From positions 1-25,572 of the forward strand of contig CAXHKQ010000166.1 in assembly GCA_964017145.1 (NCBI GenBank): a DNA stretch of 25,572 nt, given 5' to 3'. Made by a program: the position numbers and the translations under genes. Of the stretch, positions 20,785 to 25,572 are shown piece by piece. The notes below the pieces were generated by a model, which saw only the letters and a program-made list of their open reading frames with translations, was not told the DNA's origin and searched no databases. The stretch comes from Agrocybe praecox. Its lineage: Eukaryota; Basidiomycota; Agaricomycetes; Agaricales; Agrocybaceae. How positions within the stretch are numbered: the stretch's first letter is position 1; each line of letters starts with the position of its first letter.

Positions 20785-22588
20785 CTGCGAAATGGTTCAA
20801 TTCAAAGTGGACGAAAGAAGATGATAAAGGCCATTTCAAATGTGAATTATTCGAATGATAACGGGTAAAATCTAGACATTGGGATCCTCAAAATACGGGT
20901 TTTCAGAGTTCCATAATTCTTAAACGGAGTTGGATATGGTAACAGTTCAGTATGTATTTTCCATGTGCATTTTATTGAATTTTCATTTTAATTAACTACA
21001 CACAGAACAAGTTAAATACACCAGTTACTTAAACGCACATGCCGTAATATAATTCTCCACACTTAGAAAAAGTGTATGGAAATGGTATGTGACAAACAAA
21101 ATAAATTATACCTAATATGTGATTGCATTTTCTTTCATTTGATTGATCTACACATGGTTTATACACGAGATACCAGATAGATGCACGAAGTATAATTTTT
21201 CACGTTCAGAAAAAGTGCATGATATTTCGAGGAATCGTACAAGTTCACGTTGGTCGCTAAATAAAATACATAGAATAATTATTTCAAGCTGATCATTTTT
21301 CTATTAAACCAAGAATAAGCATATGAAAACGCTAAACCGCGGCACGAAGCTGTATCTTTGTATATTAAAATAATTCTATGATCTCTTAACGAGAATGCCC
21401 ACAAATTTATAATTCAACTGTACGTGTTTATTTGATCAAAACTACGATTTCAAAATCTCGTTTGAAGTCTCTGTATCGACAACAAAAAATTAAATGTCAT
21501 GATTTGTTCATGTCTATTTCATTCTAGACCACCCCAATACTAATTTCATCTGATAAAATATCCAGGAAATTCTATATTCGAGAAAGTGAATTTGGTCACA
21601 AGTTCATTCTTCTTTATTTATCTAATTTTTATTTATCTAATCACATTTTATTGTGGCGATTAGCCAATTTCCCGTTTTATGATGTCAGCAAATGGTATAG
21701 TAATGATTAATGATCAACCGGACCTTCGGACCTTCTCGATAGATATTAAAAGTTGTTTAAGCTGTGTATTGTTGGTCAACGATAGAATTATTCAACAGAC
21801 AAATTTCATATAGAAAATGTGCCGTCCTTACAAAAGTACAGCTCTATTTTGCTATTTAATATGCATTTTCCTTGTATTTGAAATTGTTCATTTTGAAAAT
21901 AATTCGCAATTATAATTACTATGTATAATAATGAACTCACTTCGCATCTGCAGCAGCTGCAGCTTCAACGTGCGAATTTCAGCGCTCAGTTTCAGCACCT
22001 CTCGTCGGTGCTCCTCCTCGCGCTGCTGCAACAGCAGCAACAGTTCATCGTGGCGCAAACCCTCGGCCGAGACCGGCATGTGTCGTTTGCGCGGCAGTGA
22101 TTTCGGTGCATCAGCTTCCAGTTGGAAGAAATAATTTATTTTAATTCCATAACCATGTTGATCATTGAACACACTAGACAGCAGCTAAATAATCCTTTCT
22201 TCTGTACAACATTTTCTAATGTGCTTTTATTTCCTAATCACACATTCAAAACAAGAAGTTGGATTTGTGGATGGCCTTCAGGAATATTGGCCTATGTTGA
22301 ATTATACGACATGTCCTCAGAAAATAGTCTATATCTCGTGTTCGAATTTTCTGCGAAGGCCATCCAAAAACAATCTTATTTACCGTTGAAATTCTGTGAG
22401 GCTGCCGCCGCAGTGGACACACCGCCCGCGGATGCATCGGCATCCACTGCGGCTTTGATCAGCGGCAAATCGCCGCCCAGCTGACACCGCGAGATGGCCA
22501 GCAGCGAGACCAGCGCCACCGAGGCGATGACCAAAAACATTCGGCCGATGTTCTTCGAGCCGCCGGCGGTCCATCGAACGATCGCCAT
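19646..22588 (-). CDS. CSGALNACT: Chondroitin sulfate N-acetylgalactosaminyltransferase, N-terminal 506 aa (3 exons; 3' end not in window)
   Basis: A type II Golgi enzyme that starts and extends chondroitin chains by adding GalNAc from UDP-GalNAc. Exons 22384-22588, 21941-22114 and 19646-20784 join in phases 1, 1 and 0. Seen: a short cytosolic tail, a signal anchor at about 14-32, a coiled-coil-like stem (90-126), a Ser/Pro/Ala-rich linker, the family region with NNEYELIPFNHFTFARVYP and FIEGMYRTDPTTGTQYEMYF, then a GT-A domain from about 379 with VYVILPLSGRVDTFRSFM, HLTVVYFG and the metal-binding DVD at 484-486. Known CSGALNACT1/2 share these blocks. The C-terminal part (GWGGED and HLWH regions in relatives) is missing: after NKK506 a GTAAGG donor follows and I found no continuation. 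Either the next exon lies beyond position 1 or the gene is broken. Confidence 0.9.
20785..21940 (-). other. Transferase intron 2
   Basis: This is a 1156-bp AT-rich intron between a GTGAGT donor (21940-21935) and a TTTCGCAG acceptor. No exon or RNA gene is visible inside. Short duplicated words such as AGAAAAAGTG occur near 21065 and 21207. Confidence 0.8.
21941..22114 (-). CDS. CSGALNACT: Transferase exon 2 (coiled-coil stem)
   Basis: This 174-nt exon encodes residues 69-127. The acceptor AG is at 22116-22115 and the donor is A|GTGAGT at 21940. The heptad-like run from LLLLLQQREEEHRREV to the donor predicts a coiled coil, a usual stem feature in this family. The reading phase matches both neighbours. 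Confidence 0.85.
22264..22370. repeat. 107-bp inverted-repeat element in transferase intron 1
   Basis: TTTGTGGATGGCCTTC at 22264-22279 pairs with the reverse complement of 22355-22370 at 15 of 16 positions, with weaker symmetry for about ten more bases. It fills over a third of the 269-bp intron and ends a few bases from the splice donor at 22383. It also holds one copy of the CGACATGTCCTCAG word found in the inverted-repeat element at 12716-13402. It is probably a small MITE; no target duplication is seen. Confidence 0.5.
22384..22588 (-). CDS. CSGALNACT: Transferase exon 1 (start codon and signal anchor)
   Basis: The ATG at 22588 is the first in frame and gives a short basic tail (MAIVRWTAGGSKNIGR) followed by the hydrophobic MFLVIASVALVSLLAI anchor, correct for a type II Golgi protein. 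The exon ends G|GTAAAT at 22384/22383, phase 1. Residues 37-68 are an Ala/Gly/Ser-rich stem start. Confidence 0.88.
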
Positions 22589-22950
22589 CGTGTTGTAGCG
22601 TTTTGTAACGGCTGTTTATATGTGCGGATTTCGATGCTGCAGGATAACATTCGAATATAAATTTATAGTAATAGCCGACATGTATGCAATTGCAATTCAC
22701 TCGATCGCACTGATCCGATCGTTCCAGTGCTCCGGAAATCGGGTTCACTCTCTCACTTGTTGCCGACTCTAGACTTCCAACGTCACATTCGCGTCGATGG
22801 AAAGTTGACTTGTTGAAGTTGCAGAAACAAAAACAACACCATTTCATTTCTGTGTTTTCTGCTGTCCGATACGCAATTTTCGCCGTGAAACATTTGTGTT
22901 TTGTGACGCCCTCGCGCTCGGTTTAATTATTATTTAATTAATTATTTAAT
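22589..22950. promoter_or_regulatory. Shared promoter region of the two divergent genes
   Basis: The transferase start codon (minus) and the synaptobrevin leader exon (plus) face away from each other across this interval, so both promoters and the transferase 5'UTR must lie here unless further leader exons exist. No clear TATA box is seen. An AT-only tract with several TAATTA words occupies about 22924-22950. Start sites cannot be placed from sequence alone. Confidence 0.5.
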
Positions 22951-23002
22951 CAACATCTTCCGGCCTCCGTACGCGTCCTCAACCCAACCAAACACACATC
23001 AG
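22951..23002 (+). other. Syb: Probable 5'UTR exon of synaptobrevin (3' part)
   Basis: The sequence ATCAG|GTGAGT gives a strong splice donor at 23003, and the next acceptor, TTTCAG at 23621-23626, lies just before the start codon. A non-coding leader exon ending at 23002 is therefore likely. Its 5' end is not defined. Confidence 0.55.
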
Positions 23003-23626
23003 GTGAGTGCATCGAAATCAGGACAGCAAGAGGCCGCAGCGATCGCTATAAAATAGGCAAACTAGAGCGAAGATCCGTATCGCGCGATGACACATACACA
23101 AACACACGCACACACACACACACACGAACATACAGGTATAAACTTTATCTATGCCGTGTTCTGGTATTCTGTGTAAATACACTTGTCTTTTGTGTAGGTT
23201 TTTGCGAAGTTGAGCGGCGCCCCTTGCATTCGCCAGCACACAAAAGACGCCTGTTTCATTGCGGCTGTGTGCCACATCACGTGAAATGTATCGCTAAATG
23301 ACTTCATAAATCGTTGAATCGATATCATTGCTCAATTCAGACGAATGACGCCGATATACCACAAACTCATTTGCTTCGTTGCGACACCGCGATTAGTCAC
23401 CTGTTGGACGTATAGTGTCGTCGTATTCCGATCGTTAGGGGAAACTCTTTTTTGTATATCGTTCCGAAATGTATATGCGCTTATCTTTTCCTTCAACCAT
23501 CGCGAATTTGAAGATAATGAATCGTGAGGTATTTTCGTTTGGAGTTTGCGAACTCAACAAACTTTGAGACTACCACCAACCATATTGTCCATACTGATCA
23601 ACATTTGCAAATTGATTTCGTTTCAG
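23003..23626 (+). other. Probable synaptobrevin leader intron with CA microsatellite
   Basis: A GTGAGT donor and a pyrimidine-rich TTTCAG acceptor bound this 624-bp stretch. It contains a CA tract at about 23090-23125. No coding exon is visible. Confidence 0.5.
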
Positions 23627-23630
23627 CATC

Positions 23631-23656
23631 ATGGACGGCGATTTTTCGGGTAACAA
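23631..23656 (+). CDS. Syb: Synaptobrevin coding exon 1
   Basis: A 26-nt coding piece, MDGDFSGN plus two bases, follows an acceptor TTTCAG at 23626 and ends AA|GTGAGT. It is too short for ordinary open-frame searches. The split codon AA+T gives Asn and leads in frame into exon 2. Confidence 0.8.
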
Positions 23657-25207
23657 GTGAGTATGAGCAATCAAATGCATCCGCAACCGCTCGCAACCAT
23701 CGGACGAGTCGACGAGTCGCATCCAAACATATGGCGATAAAATGTGCGCTTGCGTATTTGTTGTGGACGAACACACACACACAACGGCGCAAAGAAGCGC
23801 AACAAGTGATTGTGTGTGCTTGATTACGCACATGCGCACACAATGCGTTGCACTCGACCGTATATTGATTGCGTTTCTGTGTGTGTGAGGTCATGTCTTC
23901 GCACCATGTTCTTCGTACTGTGTCCCTCATCATCCAACCCCCACCCCCACCGCAACCACCGCCCGCATCCGAATTAATCGCCACACTTTAACTACGCCAG
24001 TATTCCCCATTTACCGCCACCGCCAACGGCGGGCAGCAGCAGCAGCGCTTCGACGGCCCAGCAGAGTGCCGCCTCCAAGCGGCTGCAGCAGACGCAGGCG
24101 CAGGTCAACGAGGTGGTCGACATCATGAAGGTGAACGTCGAGAAGGTGCTGGAGCGCGACCAGAAGCTGAGCGAGCTGGACGCGCGCGCTGATGCCCTGC
24201 AGAGCGGCGCCTCGCAGTTCGAGCAGCAGGCCAGCAAGCTGAAGCGCAAGCACTGGTGGGCGAACATGAAGATGATGATGATCATGGGCCTGATCGGTGT
24301 GATTCTGCTGATTGTGATTATCGGTGAGTGTTCGAGCGCGCGAGTTGGAGTTGTGTAGATCGGTGGTGCTTGGGTGTATTTGGGTATGATTTTCTGGTGT
24401 GCTGACGACTGAATCTAATAACATTCATGAGAATGAGAACTAAACACAAAAGGCATACTACATGGTTCATTAAGTCCCGGGAAAAGTGATGAAAACACAA
24501 CGTTTTTGATGAAAACTGTTACTCTGGAGACTTAATTTTAAATTTGGAAATTGATAATAGTCACTTAGGGCCGAATACGGATAAAACCGAAGATGAGACC
24601 AAAATGCATAGGCCAATCATTAAACTATCGACATTTTGTTGATTTTGACAATTGTCAGTTTTTGTGTAATCGCGGCACCCTCTCTGCAAATTGCTCTGGC
24701 ATTCCCTAAATGATGAATGGATGGGGAAGAACCTGCATCACACGAAATAAGTCAGTTTTTGGCTCCAGCCGCACTTCTCTCATCAGAAAACAGTGCTATA
24801 TAAAGAAACGAAATTTCCTCTATTCCATTAACCCGTATTTGATGAACCACGTGTTACAATAAACAGCATAACTTACAAAGTACTTCATGAAATGTTTTGA
24901 AAGATTGCACTTCCAGAAAATGTTATCGATTTGAGAGTGGTGGCACTAGAACACAGATTTTCCCGGGACTTAGTGAACCATGCGTAGTATACGAATGCGA
25001 CTGCGACTAACTCCCATTAACCCAGGCCTCAGGTTTCTTCAGATATGCTCGATTAGTTAGTATTCTAGTAGAATCTTCTCGCTGCGACTCCGGCGGCTGC
25101 CACGCATTAATGCTTCAACTTTAACCATAATATTTGCCTGATTGTAACTACTCTGATTATGCTGTATTTTTTCTCGTATTTATTTCGCAGTTTCGCTCAT
25201 GTACTAA
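23631..25207 (+). CDS. Syb: Synaptobrevin / VAMP R-SNARE, complete (121 aa, 3 coding exons)
   Basis: A vesicle v-SNARE that forms a four-helix bundle with syntaxin and SNAP-25-type partners to drive membrane fusion. Exons 23631-23656, 24001-24323 and 25191-25207 join in phases 2 and 1. The product has a Pro/Ser-rich N-terminus ([10 protein letters not shown], then [15 protein letters not shown]), an R-SNARE motif at about 36-92 with zero-layer R61 in [11 protein letters not shown], the [12 protein letters not shown] juxtamembrane block (88-99), a single C-terminal anchor (100-117) and a short luminal tail SLMY. The LPPPP start and WWANMKMM block resemble Drosophila Syb more than neuronal n-Syb, so I use Syb; assignment between the two is an inference. 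It is divergent from the transferase gene. Confidence 0.93.
23657..24000 (+). other. Synaptobrevin intron
   Basis: 344 bp with a GTGAGT donor and CGCCAG acceptor. It contains a short CA tract (about 23772-23782) and a CCACC-rich stretch at 23938-23965. No other feature is seen. Confidence 0.75.
24001..24323 (+). CDS. Syb: Synaptobrevin coding exon 2 (SNARE motif and anchor)
   Basis: This 323-nt exon encodes residues 9-116 and the first base of codon 117. It is GC-rich, with CAG/AGC repeats encoding the Ser-rich stretch. The donor is ATCG|GTGAGT. Reading through it would add about ten residues, [10 protein letters not shown], before a stop, a possible but unsupported retained-intron tail. Confidence 0.93.
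24461..24984. mobile_element. Mariner-like MITE in the last synaptobrevin intron
   Basis: The left end reads CATGGTTCATTAAGTCCCGG and the right end is the reverse complement of CGCATGGTTCACTAAGTCCC, sharing GGGAAAA beyond. TA lies on each side (24459-24460 and 24985-24986). The GGTT...TAAGTCCCGG form and the TA flanks resemble the ends of mariner elements. The 524-bp interior has no open transposase frame, so it is non-autonomous or decayed. Confidence 0.7.
25191..25207 (+). CDS. Syb: Synaptobrevin terminal coding microexon
   Basis: After the acceptor TATTTCGCAG at 25190, 17 nt complete Val117 and add SLMY and TAA. The pyrimidine-rich acceptor, correct phase and continuation of the anchor (IVIIVSLMY) support it. 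Too short to be seen as an open frame alone. Confidence 0.8.
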
Positions 25208-25290
25208 GCGCGCGCACATTTGAGCCCAGCTCTCACTACTGCTCATCTGCGTGCGAACAAAGTTGATTACAATAAAACTGCGCGATTGTA
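25208..25290 (+). terminator. Syb: Synaptobrevin 3'UTR with poly(A) signal
   Basis: AATAAA at 25271-25276 lies 64 nt after the stop codon, so cleavage would be expected around 25286-25300. This gives a very short 3'UTR; longer alternatives beyond the window are possible. Confidence 0.65.
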
Positions 25291-25572
25291 GATACACCAA
25301 TTCCATCATTCATCATGTCACACACACACACACCACACACGAACATGCACAAACACGCACATTACGAAACCGCGCCGAACAACACGACCACGAATCATCA
25401 TTATATGCGCGACATCTGATATGATGCGCGCACGAACAAGGTAGTATATGCACGACAAATTCTGCTAATGCTTCTATGCGACCCAGGGTAGAATGATAAA
25501 CGCGGAGTCTATTTGAAATCTCAAGACATAAGCCTTTAGAGAAATATTTTGCTACTCAAAAATACACGCGTG
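25291..25572. other. Downstream DNA with CA microsatellite
   Basis: A CA tract at about 25318-25340 is followed by AT/CG-mixed DNA. No gene is seen before the window edge. Confidence 0.5.

Noticed and set aside
22380..22847. 155-codon minus frame overlapping transferase exon 1
   Set aside because: It is in another frame from the signal-anchored exon and reads through the exon 1 donor region; the exon 1 frame has the family context.
1..25572. CRISPR arrays, bacterial operons, tRNA or rRNA genes
   Set aside because: None seen. The sequence is eukaryotic, and the only tRNA-like match is the 16-base primer site of the copia element.

Overview
The window looks like nuclear DNA from an insect, most likely a dipteran. 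Evidence: spliced genes with GT-AG introns, GC-rich exons in AT-rich non-coding DNA, dense CA/TG, CG and trinucleotide simple repeats, several small inverted-repeat transposons, and a copia-type LTR retrotransposon with the copia-style half-tRNA primer site. The species cannot be named from sequence alone.

Layout. Positions 1-12550 hold no gene I can support. It is a mosaic of CA/TG/CG-rich, simple-repeat-rich DNA (about 700-4380, 6180-10200, 11230-12400) and AT-rich, transposon-like blocks (1-700, 4380-6180, 10200-11230). Positions 12554-13402 carry a 147-bp TA-flanked MITE and, 11 bp later, a roughly 690-bp element with inverted repeats. A relative of that element's arms lies alone at 5450-5661. 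Positions 14047-18751 are a complete copia-superfamily retrotransposon on the minus strand: two identical 166-bp LTRs, GAATC target duplications, a primer site matching the 3' end of the initiator tRNA-Met 5' half-molecule, and one uninterrupted Gag-Pol frame. It split an older, decayed retroelement-like patch.

Genes. On the minus strand, 22588 to 19646 encodes the N-terminal 506 residues of a chondroitin sulfate N-acetylgalactosaminyltransferase in three exons. The remaining C-terminal exons are not found and probably lie beyond the left edge, so the copia insertion would sit in a very large intron. On the plus strand, 23631-25207 encodes a complete 121-residue synaptobrevin/VAMP R-SNARE in three coding exons, with a probable upstream 5'UTR exon ending at 23002. 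The two genes are head to head, with at most about 415 bp between the transferase ATG and the end of the synaptobrevin leader exon, so they probably share a promoter region. A mariner-like MITE sits in the last synaptobrevin intron and a small inverted-repeat element abuts the splice donor of transferase exon 1.

Both proteins belong to the secretory pathway (Golgi glycosaminoglycan synthesis; vesicle fusion), but nothing here shows that they act together. The most notable item is the pristine, recently inserted copia element. I saw no clearly new multi-gene system.
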